From Cryptomeria japonica (taxonomy: Eukaryota > Streptophyta > Pinopsida > Cupressales > Cupressaceae), in the NCBI RefSeq assembly GCF_030272615.1, contig NC_081405.1, positions 574,523,252 through 574,587,251 on the forward strand: a DNA stretch of 64,000 nt. The letters are read 5' to 3'. Positions 54,884 to 64,000 of this stretch are shown here, in pieces; the stretch's first letter is position 1; each line of letters starts with the position of its first letter. Under the pieces are notes generated by a model that was not told the origin of the DNA, made no database searches, and was given only the letters and a program-made list of their open reading frames with translations. The position numbers and the translations under genes were made by a program.

Positions 54884-57512
54884 TTATGATTCATTTTCTT
54901 TAGAGGATAAGCACTCAGACTCATTATCTGCTTGAAAATAAAACATATTCACCATGTGATCAGTGAATCCGTCTTCCTTGTAGCTAGCATAGACATCTTC
55001 ATCTTCTTCCATTGCCTTTGCTACTATGCATTGGGCTTGTGTATGTGGCAGATTACATGTCATACACCATGTGCTGTCCTCCACAAGATGAGCAATTTTC
55101 CTTTTTAATGGATCAAGTGTTTCTTTATTTTCAAGCCTTTGGTTTCCAACTACAAGTCAACCATCCTTCCAGTTTGTGTTATAAGGCATATCATGTAGCT
55201 TGGATTTGTCATGCCCTAAAAAATTAGGCCTTTCATGTGACATGCCTTTCTCATTTCTAGCCACTTTGTAACTCAAATAATTTAAGGCACTCATAACCTT
55301 ATCCAAATTATCCTCCTCTTTAGGCACTTTGCTATGATGTCCTTTGGGATTTGATAAAATTGTAACATCATCCCTTCTTGATGTTTTTCCTGAGGCTTTC
55401 CTATTGTTTTCAATGGTCTGATCAAGTTTAATAGAAGCTTCCAAATTTGGGGGGTTACTTGACCTTGACTGATACCCTGTTTTAGAATCAAAAGAATCAA
55501 AATAGAAAGCCAAGTTCATGTTATTAGTTAGCTTTAGACTAAGAGGAATTTTATTGAGTATTTTGGTGAATCTATTATTGAAAAATGCAACATATTCATT
55601 TTGATTCATTCTAATACTGGTTATCTCATGCAAAGAAAACTTAGGGTCTAAATGATCACCATACCGACCTTTAGAAATTATCTTAAAATCTTAAAATGAT
55701 CTGATGGATAGATCGGGAAAACACTTGTACCGTTCCCTAGCATCATCAGTTAAAGATTGCATAAACATTTTCATGACTTAATATTCACCTTCAACTTCAA
55801 AGTTATCCATTAGAGTTTTGAATGTTATAAGATGATCTTCCCTGAGATTTCCTTATTTCTTGAGAATTTAGGGAGTGCATCTCTTTAATTCATTGCTTAC
55901 TAGATTTGGGAAACTCATGTTCCCAGTAAAATCAATTTGTCTATATCTATCCAGTTGCATTGGTCTCCTAGAAAACTAATTGTGCATTTGTTGTTGCTGT
56001 GTGTTCCTTTGATTAGGAGCTTGATGCTATTGTTGTTGTTTTTGTTGTTGTTGTTGTTGGGGTATCTAATAATGTTGTTGGTACTGTCCTGCCATTTGTT
56101 GTTGAAATTGCAGGAATTGTAAATACTTCTGGTAAGCATTGTTTCCTCCCGTTTGGTTATCGTTCTGATACACTAGTGGGGGAGGATACTATGGGAAAAT
56201 AGGAAACTATGGAGGTGGTGGGACAAAACTTTGGCCTGACGTGTTGCATTAACCTTGTGCACCATAATGATGTCGCTGAGCTCTGTGGTGTTGACTAGTA
56301 CTTGCTTGACCAGTGCTTCTATGTTGGACGTTAGCAGGGGGGCACTTATTCTTATAGAGATAAAAGAAAAATTAGGCATTCTAGTTGTCCATGCATGCAA
56401 CATTGGCACAATACTGGCTACAGTACTAGAAATATTCGCTTAGATTAAATCTTGAGCAGAAGTTGTTGCATGTGTTGAAACAACACTTACAATAGGGGTT
56501 TGAGCAGTAGTCCCTTTGACAATAGGGACTAAGGAATTAATAATATTCACATGGGCAGAACTAACTAAAGGGTAACTAGAAGTACTAGTGACATTAGATG
56601 TCTGACCAGACATTCAATGGGCAGGGATTTGCATAAACTATTGAATGGACAAATGTAACATTTCTTGCACCATCATATCCCTTTCTCTTCTTACCTATTC
56701 CAACTATCTCTGCAACTCTTCAGTTGATCCTCCAGTTGAATTCCCCAGGGTAGAGCATATATTGGACTCGATGAACTATGTTTGAAAAATATTTTGTGCT
56801 AAAGGAAAGTTCATAGATAGAAGGGTAGCCATAGTATACTCTAGACCAACATTACTTTATATATTAGCTAGTTGGTCAGCATACCTATCCTCAAACTCTC
56901 TTTGTAACCAAACCCTATCAAAGTCTATGTATAATTTGTCATAAGAAGCATGGTCCTGAGAAAGACCTTCAGAGTAAGGATTTTGTAGATTTTTATCTAT
57001 ATTAGGGAATGTGTGATTAAAAAGTTTTTCTTTTGGAAATCATTTGTCACTGCTTTTATCTTCTACTTTGTATGCAGATCTATATATGTCACTATGATAG
57101 CCTTCTAAAATACCCTTCCCTCTTAAATCAATATGTAACTAATTTTGTTCCTCTATTCTAACAACAGGAGCATTAATTGATGATTGAGGAAAAGTGGTTT
57201 TGAGGAATACCTTTGTTCTCGATAGTCTACCTTTTTTTATTGTAGACTCAATGCCCTCTCTGTTCCCTTGATCAAATTATTTATCTGAGCTAAACTCAGT
57301 GTCTGATGTGTTGCACATTGCAATGCATTCACTCCTCCTTGTAGCAGTGTTTGTAACCTTCTTGCTGCTCATGTGAGCCTTTCAAGCTATGAACTAGCTT
57401 TCTTCTTTTTAGAGTCACCACCCAAGATGCAAATATATGTTTCCTTCACAACTCTGGTTGCTAGATAAGGACTACTAAGATAAAATAGTTTTTTTTATAA
57501 TCTTGATTTTGC
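54884..57512 (-). pseudogene. Gag relic of gypsy element C, with Gln-rich tract and zinc knuckle
   Basis: Forms the particle coat. N-terminal part (57300-56500) is acidic and broken by stops: FDRVWLQREFEDRYADQLAN. Near 56130-56000 a CAA-repeat gives a Gln-rich stretch (IPQQQQQQKQQQ). Capsid-like gag domain at 55700-55480: ERYKCFPDLSIRSF, then NQNEYVAFFNNRFTKIL and LTNNMNLAFYF. A disordered part follows, then the zinc element WCMTCNLPHTQAQC at about 55074-55033 (C-x2-C-x3-H-x4-C). The start cannot be fixed; it should lie shortly after the primer site. Confidence 0.82.
56030..56060. repeat. Trinucleotide (TTG)n / (CAA)n microsatellite
   Basis: A run of about nine TTG units with small interruptions. 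On the minus strand it encodes the Gln-rich tract of the gag of element C. Confidence 0.8.
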
Positions 57513-57532
57513 ATCCCCAATAGAGTCACCAA
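57513..57532 (-). other. Primer-binding site of gypsy element C
   Basis: On the minus strand GATTGGTGACTCTATTGGGG lies directly after the LTR end. It resembles the TTGGCGxC...xxGGGGA type primer sites of plant gypsy elements rather than the initiator-Met type of copia. Confidence 0.6.
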
Positions 57533-57534
57533 TC

Positions 57535-58014
57535 TGTTTGTTCCCAAATCAATAGATCCTAGATCCTAGAGAAATAACCATTGAATCATAGACAAACTTG
57601 GGATTGGTTTTTACCAATGAACAATATTCAGTGCAAAGGCTACAATCTTCTACTCTTTAGGCTCTACAGGACCTAGGTGGGTATCCTTGTTGCAATTTTT
57701 GACAACATTTCAACTCTACATGGACAAACATTGCACTGTATAGTAGATACTTCCAATGAAAATATACCAAGGAAAAGTATGATATACTACGAGTTCTAGC
57801 TTGAACCTTATTTTGTACTAATTTGCTTGCATTGAAAACTGATTCTAATCTATTCTACTCCTAATGTAGAAAAACAGGAAAATGAAATATAAAAGGTGAA
57901 ATAAGAATGTTAAAATGATCCTAAAACCCAGAAAAGTATGACCAGTGCCTATTCAAGGAGATACAAAGTCGAATAACAGGCTAGATAAAAAATATCATGG
58001 TATCTATTGTAATT
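57535..58014 (-). repeat. 5' LTR of gypsy element C, truncated
   Basis: It aligns with 31732-32170 (shared TCTACTCTT, GACCTAGGTGG, AAAGTATGACCA, AAAATATCA). It ends at 58014 where a copia LTR starts. The upstream half of the LTR seen in the other copy (about 700 bp) is missing here. Confidence 0.8.
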
Positions 58015-59275
58015 TGTTGGATTTGGATATGTTGTTGTCATTACTGTCAACATATTCTTGTGAGTTATTTTGGTGAGCTTGGGAAGATTATCTGATCTGG
58101 TTTGTTGTTCTTTGATTACCGATTCTTGTTTGTGTTCCTACTGGTGTTCTTCTTGGTGTTTCTATCAGTATTCCCTTTGGTATATTTCGGTATGATCAGA
58201 TCCTATGTTGAGACTTTGGGATATTGTTTGGGATGATCTTATGTATCTTCATTTTAGATGGTTCATGATTTGGTGACCTGCAAGTTATCTTTATTCGTTA
58301 CAGTTGTTGATTGGTTGTGTTCTTTAACTTTGAGACTTTGACCGATGAAGATTTGAAAAGTGGTGTTGGTACAACTATTCTCTATGATTCTAACATGTTT
58401 GGCTATGTTTATTAATCATGTCCTATTTGTTTTGGAGATCAACATTGATCGTTGTGTGAGTTTTGGCGATTTATATCAACTGGTGATGATTTTTCATGTT
58501 ATGTGATATTTTTGATGGCATAGCATGTTGCGGTTGATCTTGGCATGATTTCTGGTGGATATTATTGTTCTGGAATTTGAATTAGGTCCATGATATGTAA
58601 TATAAATCATAATATTGGTCTAACGGTTGATCTTTGTATCGTGCAGTGTAATTTTTTTAATTATGAGTTGAGGGTTGAGGGTTTAGCTGACCTTGCTATC
58701 AAGGTTGATGATTTGTATATATAGGTGATATACCTATGTAATTTAGGTGATGGTATTATGTCTATATTATCAGAGAGAGGTAATTGTGTGAACAAGGATA
58801 TATCATTCGGTGAAGTGTTGTGGTAAAATCAGTGTTGCAGATTAGACAACTATGCTTAACTAGAGCTTTCATCGGGCATTTGTAAATGCAATCATTACAA
58901 TTCATCCCTTTCATATTGTATTCCAAATTATTTTGTAAGTCAGTGAGACTTCCCTAAGGGTTGCAGCCTTCCGAACATATATCTTTTGAGTAGTGATCTC
59001 TAGGTAGTGTGCCTGAATGCATGTGCATTCCCCATTGTAATATTTTCATATACTACTACAGAGTATCATCTTATTGTGTGTAGGTTCCCACCGTGGTCTT
59101 TCCCTTGACTGAGTTTTCCACTTCAAAATATTGGTGTTATGTGTTGTGCTCTTCATTTTCTTATCTTTATGTTGTTGTAGTTTATTTGTTTATGCTTTGG
59201 TGTTTGATTATTTTATTTTCGTTGAACACTGATTCAGCCCCCCCTCTTAGTCTTCCTTCTTGATCACTGCTAACA
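58015..59275 (+). repeat. 5' LTR of copia element D
   Basis: It begins TGTTGGATTTGGATATG and ends CACTGCTAACA. It carries the module TCCCACCGTGGTCTTTCCC near 59088 followed by GAGTTTTCCAC. No second copy in the window, so the boundaries rest on the termini and on the primer site and gag that follow. Confidence 0.7.
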
Positions 59276-59331
59276 ATTTGTATACAAGCTAGATCCTCCA
59301 GTAGAAGCTTAATTTCTTGAGGACATCCCAA

Positions 59332-60470
59332 ATGGAAGCTCAAGGTATGATTTTCAAGAAGGATAGTCTGAGGTTTTATGGAAACAACTATACTATGTGG
59401 AAGAACCAGATGAGGTGCACTTGAAATGTCTTGGAGAAGATTATTGGAAGATTACTAAGAATGTTTATGTTGTTCCTCGAAATGGACCATCCACTCATGA
59501 TGAAGTTAAGGAAGCTAAATATAATATTAGAGTGAAGGAAGCATTTCTCAGTGCCTTGATTGATTCTAAAATGATAAGGTAATGGAACTTCAGACCGCAC
59601 ATGAGATCTGGGTGAAGCTTTTGATCCTGTATGAAGGTGACAATCAAGTGAAGGTTGCTAAGTTATAGAGCTTGAAAGAAAAGTATGAGACATTGAAAAT
59701 GGGAGATGATGAGAACGTACATTCATACATGGGTAAGGTGAATGATCTTGTCCTTGGTATCATATGTGCTTGGCGAAAGATTGAGGAAGATTATATTATT
59801 TCTAAGGTGTTCATATCTTTGCCTCTTTCTTAAAAAAATAAGGTTGTTGCTATAGATGAGATCTAGAGTGTAACTACATTAACAAGAGATATGTTGGTTG
59901 GAAAATTAGCTGCATTTGAGCTGAGCAAATTTGGAGAATCACATGAAAAATCTGAGACAACATTTAAAACATCAGCATTTTTTTTTGGTAAGAAGAAGTA
60001 TGATCTTGATGAGTGCATGATATCTAGGTATGAAAGTGAAAGAAGAGAGATTGCAGAGAAAGAAAGAGAGCTTGATGAGCTTGAAGCATTGATTTCCTAG
60101 AGATTGCCTAGAAGTGCTAGTAAGTATGATAGAAAATTTCCTTTAAATCTTTAACATGCAATAAGATAAGACATTTTGCTTCTAGATGTCTAGAGAGAAT
60201 GGCTAAGTATGACAGACATGATAAGTTTAACAATTATGATAGGAATGATAAACATGAGAATCATGGGAAGTATGATAAGCCTTATAAGTCTAACCAGAAG
60301 TTTAGGAACCAAAAGAACTCTTATTATGCTGCATATGAAGGTGTTATAGATGATGAATCAGAAGGAGATGAAGTTATGTTTATTGCCATTAAGGAAGATG
60401 GATCTATGCCTATTGATTCCACTAGCTATTATGTTGAAGAAAAAGATTTGGCTTCTAAAGTTGAATAAAA
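59332..60470 (+). pseudogene. Gag relic of copia element D
   Basis: ATG at 59332: MEAQGMIFKKDSLRFYGNNY..., then WKNQM and, after a frameshift, LKCLGEDYWKITKNVYVVPR. Then SALIDSKMIR, ELQTAHEIWVKL, and SLKEKYETLKMGDDENVHSY. The UBN2-type gag pattern is clear. A charged stretch YESERREIAEKERELDELEA follows (60030-60090). The zinc knuckle region (60150-60200) is broken by stops. A Lys/Asn/Tyr-rich stretch (60200-60320) is unusual: repeated YDxxDKxxN words. Confidence 0.88.
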
Positions 60471-61310
60471 TGGTGTATGGGTGATTGACAACGGTTGTTC
60501 ACATCATATGACCGGTGATAAAATCAAATTTGTAAGTATGGAAAACTATGATGATGGAATGGTTATATTTGGAGATGACAAAGCCTGTGTAATCTGTGTG
60601 AAAGGTTCTATTTCTTTTGATAGTAAGCATAACACCGATGATGTATTGTATGTTGAAGGTTTGAAACATAATATTTTGAGTGTTGGACAGATGGTTGATA
60701 AGGGTTATGATCTGCAATTCAAGGATGGTGAATGAAAAATCTTGAATGCCTCTATAATAGAGATTGCATCTAGGACTAAGACCGGAGGTACCATTTTTCA
60801 TTTAAATGCTAGTGAGAAAAGTTGTTTAATTGTTAAGATAGATGAGAGTTGGTTATGGAATAGAAGAACATATCACGTAAACTTTGATTCACTGATCAAG
60901 ATTAGTTCTACACAAGTTATTAGAGATCTGCCTAAAATTGTTTAACTTGTTAATCCAGTATGTAAAGAATGTTAGTTGCATAAGCAAACAAGAATTTCTT
61001 TTAAGCAAAAATTGTACACATCAGATGGATTACTGGATCTTGTGCATACTAACCTATGTGGACCTACAAATGTTAGAAGAGTGCAGGAGATATATACTTT
61101 ATGTTTCTAATTTATGATTATTCCAAGATGATGTGGGTTGTCTTTTTGAAGGAGAAATTAGAAGCACTTGAGAAATTCAAGATATTCAAAGCTAAAGTTG
61201 AAAATAAGTCTAGATTGAAGCTGAAGTGTTTGATATCTGATAGAGGTGGATAATTCTATTCCGATGAGTTCAATTATTTCTATCATATGCATGGAATCAA
61301 AAGACGACTA
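60471..61310 (+). pseudogene. Protease and integrase N-terminal relic of copia element D
   Basis: It reads WVIDNGCSHHMTGDKIKF at 60478; the protease D-S-G is D-N-G. VLYVEGLKHNILSVGQM follows, then the integrase zinc region WLWNRRTYHVNFDSL (first His of HxxxxH is Asn, so zinc binding is lost) and CKEC. Then LLDLVHTNLCGPTN, LIYDYSK (frameshifted), and FSDEFNYFYHMHGIKRRL near 61260-61310, where it stops. No third catalytic residue is present. Dead. Confidence 0.88.
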
Positions 61311-63110
61311 TGTTGATTGAAACTGAGTACCTTGCAGATTTTGATGACCATTTGAGAAATGGAGGCTCTTGGAGGATTTGTTAGGTTCTTTGATTTTTTT
61401 TTGTGTTTTAATAAGGTCTTTGGAGATCATTCATTGTGTTTTGATCAGCCATGTAAGGCTTTGATGCTATTTTTGTAGTGTGCACTCCCTTGGACCTATT
61501 TGGTCAACCATGGTAACCTGACATCCAAAATGTCTACATGAGGAAAGAAATGTATTTTGGCTTCTATGTGGCTTATTTTTAAGGTCTATGATGTGTTATA
61601 ATAGGTGTCATAGGTAAAATTCATAAGTTGTCAAGTTTGTGCAAAGTTGTTAAGTTGAATGAAAACTTTTATTGTCAATTTGTTGTCAAAATGTAACTAA
61701 CCTCCCTCCAATGGATAGCTAATTAAAATTTCTATTGCACTTAGTTGAGAAGGTTGGAGAAACCCTATTTAAGGCCTTGGAGGTTGAAGGTATGAGTTGA
61801 TGATGAAGTTTGAATGTAATTTGGTGATCAGATTCAATAAATACTAAGAAACTTCCTTAAATCTATTGTAACAGTGCCTTGTACAAATTTTGTACAGACT
61901 CCATATGTAGTATAAGTCATTGATTTGAATATTAATATATGTTTATGATCTTTTGGTTTTGATTTGGTTGAAAAAGGTTGAATAACAAGGAAGATATTTG
62001 CATTTTTGTAACAGACAGCCCGGAAACCCTAAAAAACTAGGGTTTTTTTAAAGAAATGCTCTCTTAACCCCACATTCCTCTTACCAAATTGGATAAAAAT
62101 TTGAGGAATGGTAGGGGAGGCCATGAAATTTAATATTATTGAGGTTTCTGAGTGGTCCATTGATTTGGTGGAGTTTGGGATCGTGTGACTAGCTCATTTT
62201 GACTGCTAAAGTTGGTGTAGTCATACATTATGCATGCTAGACCCTATATGACTATGGAATTTTTATTTTGAGGTGTTTTCATACATTCTAAAACCATTTT
62301 TATCATTGGATTAGGCCATTGGAGTGTGGTTTATTTGCAAATTCTGAGTGGTCCATTGATTTGGTGGAGTTTGGGATCGTGTGACTAGCCCATTTTGACT
62401 GCTAAAGTTGGTGCAGTCATAAATTATGCATGCTAGACCCTATATGACTATAGAATTTTTCTTTTGGGGTGTTTTCATACATTCTAAAACCATTTTTGTC
62501 ATTGGATTAGGCCATTGGAGTGTGGTTTATTTGCAAAAGTGGCCTAAAAGCCATTTTAGCCCTCCTATAGCAGCCATATTTCACCCAGCAAATGCAAGAG
62601 CTGGGTTTTGATTTTTGGCAATGTTTTGTGTCATCAATTGAGGTTTCCAGAAGTTTCAATATTCTATGGTGTCCTTAGGAGGATTTCCGAGTTCTGCCTC
62701 ACAATTTCAAAATAGGGCTACTAGGAGTAGGCATTAGTAGCAGGTTGATTATCTTGATTGATCTAAACACACAAAAAGGGTGTTGTTTTGCTTCTGAATA
62801 GTGTTCCTTGAGTTGGTCAAGTGGTACTATAGGGTCCACACCTATTTTCAATATTGGTTGAGTTGTAAACCAAGTAGCCATAGGTGGCGACATGAGAGTT
62901 GGTATCAAGAACAATCTTGATGTGAGAAGTTGTATCTCTATGAGTTGTTCATGGACATAGTGGGGTCCCATTGAGAAAGGGGGACTGTAGAGGAGTCCTT
63001 TCATGTTGCTATTGGACTGTCCAAGAATCTATGAGAATATTGAGACCTTGGTTGAGGTTTTGGTGGATTGAGTTTGTGTGAAAAGCCTTTGTTCCTTGGG
63101 GCTCTCCATC
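61311..63110 (+). repeat. Second LTR of gypsy element B with internal duplication
   Basis: It aligns with 28677-30280 from CAGATTTTGATGACCATTTG (61335) to TTCCTTGGGGCTCT (63104). It is longer because of a 196-bp tandem duplication at 62146-62536. The TATA box of the other copy reads TGTAGAGGAG here (62987) and is lost. No internal sequence follows, so it is either a solo LTR or the 3' LTR of the element at 28677. The exact start lies between 61311 and 61320. Confidence 0.82.
62146..62536 (+). repeat. Tandem duplication of 196 bp inside the element B LTR
   Basis: Units 62146-62341 and 62342-62536 both start TTCTGAGTGGTCCATTGA and differ at about ten positions. The corresponding segment in the copy at 28677-30280 (about 29490-29700) is single. 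Confidence 0.88.
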
Positions 63111-64000
63111 CTTACCCATGAAGGGTTTCGGTTTTTTGTTTTTGTTTTTTGGATACCATCTTACCAATGGTCCATTGCTAGTGCCCTAGTATGTTTTTTT
63201 CTTTGGCTAGTTCCTCCTAACCTGCATCATTTTGGCTTCACAGTTTTGGAGGGACTCTAACAGTCAACTATTGTAAATTTGGAGAACATATTAATGAAAA
63301 ATTTTCAACTTCGAGTTCATTTCAGTTTTTCTTTTATGGATTTAAAAAATGCTTTCAGTCTCATTCTTTTGTGCTTAGCAAATTCTAGTTTGTGAATGAA
63401 ATGGCCAAAATTGTGTCACTGTGTGTAATAATTTATGGGTAAAATTCAAATTACAATACAGTACCAAGTTAATAATTTGTGAATCTAAAAATGAACCAAA
63501 CAAATGTATGCGTGTGATTTTGTGAATCGTTAAGAAAATGAAATTACAATACAGTAGCAAGCACTCTATTAATAATTAAGAGTTAGTTGAGTATTAATAA
63601 TTTTATAAAATAAATACATGATGACTGACAAATACGATGGATGGGAAAAGTAGGAGTGAAAATGGATAAACCCATTCTTCTAAGGGCCACAAAAAGGAAA
63701 ATGGCTTTCATTAACATGATTACAGAGAGGAGGCTAGTCTCAAATCTGAGAACAAACCATCATCTTGTCCTGCATGCAATCAAGATGATTCTGGGAGAAT
63801 AATTTCTTCAAGCCTACCATAGGTATAGGGTAGGCTTGAGGAATTTTTTCCTAGGCTGGATGAGGATTTGAGAGTTTTCATGGCTAGGGCATGGTCCAAT
63901 GGTGTATATTATTTACTTTAATTAATTGTCAAAATAGACTATGATTAGAAATGTTTTATAATTTATTAAACATTATAAAGCGTAACCTTAATCAATATAT
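63111..64000. other. Unassigned sequence at the right edge
   Basis: No coding motif and no match to other repeats of the window. A hairpin occurs at 63801-63845. The ends of AT-rich sequence hint at old transposon remains. Confidence 0.45.
63801..63845. repeat. Inverted repeat / hairpin
   Basis: Left arm AATTTCTTCAAGCCTACC (63801-63818) and right arm GGTAGGCTTGAGGAATT (63829-63845) pair over 11 perfect bases (TCAAGCCTACC), extended with a small mismatch and one bulge. The loop is ATAGGTATAG. No terminator-like T run directly follows. The function is unknown. Confidence 0.7.

Larger units (their letters stand above)
31732..58014 (-). mobile_element. Ty3/gypsy element C on the minus strand, with accessory ORF and nested copia
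   Basis: Related LTR sequence lies at 31732-32895 and 57535-58014 (the latter truncated). Between them, on the minus strand from high to low coordinate: gag, protease, RNase H-like domain, RT, RNase H, integrase (gypsy order, RT before integrase), a repeat array and a long accessory ORF. The last is interrupted at 33677-44955 by copia family A. Removing that insertion leaves about 15 kb, very large for a gypsy element. The left LTR interrupts element B. Confidence 0.85.
58015..61310 (+). mobile_element. Ty1/copia element D, truncated in integrase
   Basis: A 1.26-kb LTR, a decayed primer site, gag, protease and integrase N-terminal part on the plus strand. It starts inside the LTR of gypsy element C and stops at 61310, where an LTR of element B begins. 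No RT or 3' LTR remains. Confidence 0.82.

Noticed and set aside
54503-54889. Hydrophobic plus-strand ORF of 128 codons as a membrane protein
   Set aside because: It is antisense to the Lys/Glu-rich gag-protease linker of gypsy C. Antisense reading of such sequence gives Phe/Leu/Ser-rich pseudo-membrane proteins.

Overview
The window looks like intergenic heterochromatin of a large-genome seed plant. I found no intact protein-coding gene, rRNA or tRNA gene. The sequence is AT-rich, and almost every base that can be assigned belongs to decayed retroelements: one LINE, at least four Ty1/copia-type families, at least three Ty3/gypsy-type families, and one LTR element that carries gag-like ORFs but no polymerase. 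The long LTRs (about 0.45 to 1.6 kb), deep nesting, old diverged copies and lack of genes favour a conifer or other gymnosperm, but this is inference. A large-genome angiosperm is not excluded.

Layout from left to right. 1-3780: a LINE on the minus strand, cut by the window edge (ORF1 with a zinc knuckle, ORF2 with endonuclease and reverse transcriptase). 4482-9246: a nearly complete but dead Ty1/copia element on the plus strand. 9401-10072: remains of a RING-H2 ubiquitin-ligase-like gene, the only recognisable non-transposon coding sequence. 12047-12705: a lone gypsy-type LTR with its primer site. 13419-14318: two tandem copies of a 430-bp unit. 14527-28250: a minus-strand copia element ('family A'), split by a plus-strand element (19184-25788) that is flanked by a perfect 5-bp target duplication and encodes a coiled-coil/zinc-knuckle gag and a second very long ORF of unknown kind.

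28677-63110 is best read as one set of nested elements. A plus-strand gypsy element (LTR, gag, protease; 28677-31731) is interrupted by a minus-strand gypsy element (31732-58014). That element carries gag, protease, an extra RNase H-like domain, RT and integrase, then a 74-bp-period inverted-motif array, then a long accessory ORF of about 1,300 codons. The accessory ORF is itself split by a plus-strand family A copia element (33677-44955), whose 5' LTR and gag each contain a further solo LTR. The 5' LTR of the minus-strand gypsy is cut by another copia element (58015-61310), and the outer plus-strand gypsy LTR reappears at 61311-63110.

How they may have worked together: the autonomous copia family A and the polymerase-less element inside it share the primer-site type, the polypurine tract and the LTR start. 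The latter may therefore have been copied by family A enzymes. All reading frames are interrupted by stops, frameshifts and deletions, so nothing here is expected to make a functional enzyme today. The strongest candidates for something undescribed are the two long accessory ORFs (21423-24716 plus strand; 48168-44957 joined to 33676-32896 minus strand) and the dyad-symmetric array just upstream of the second one.
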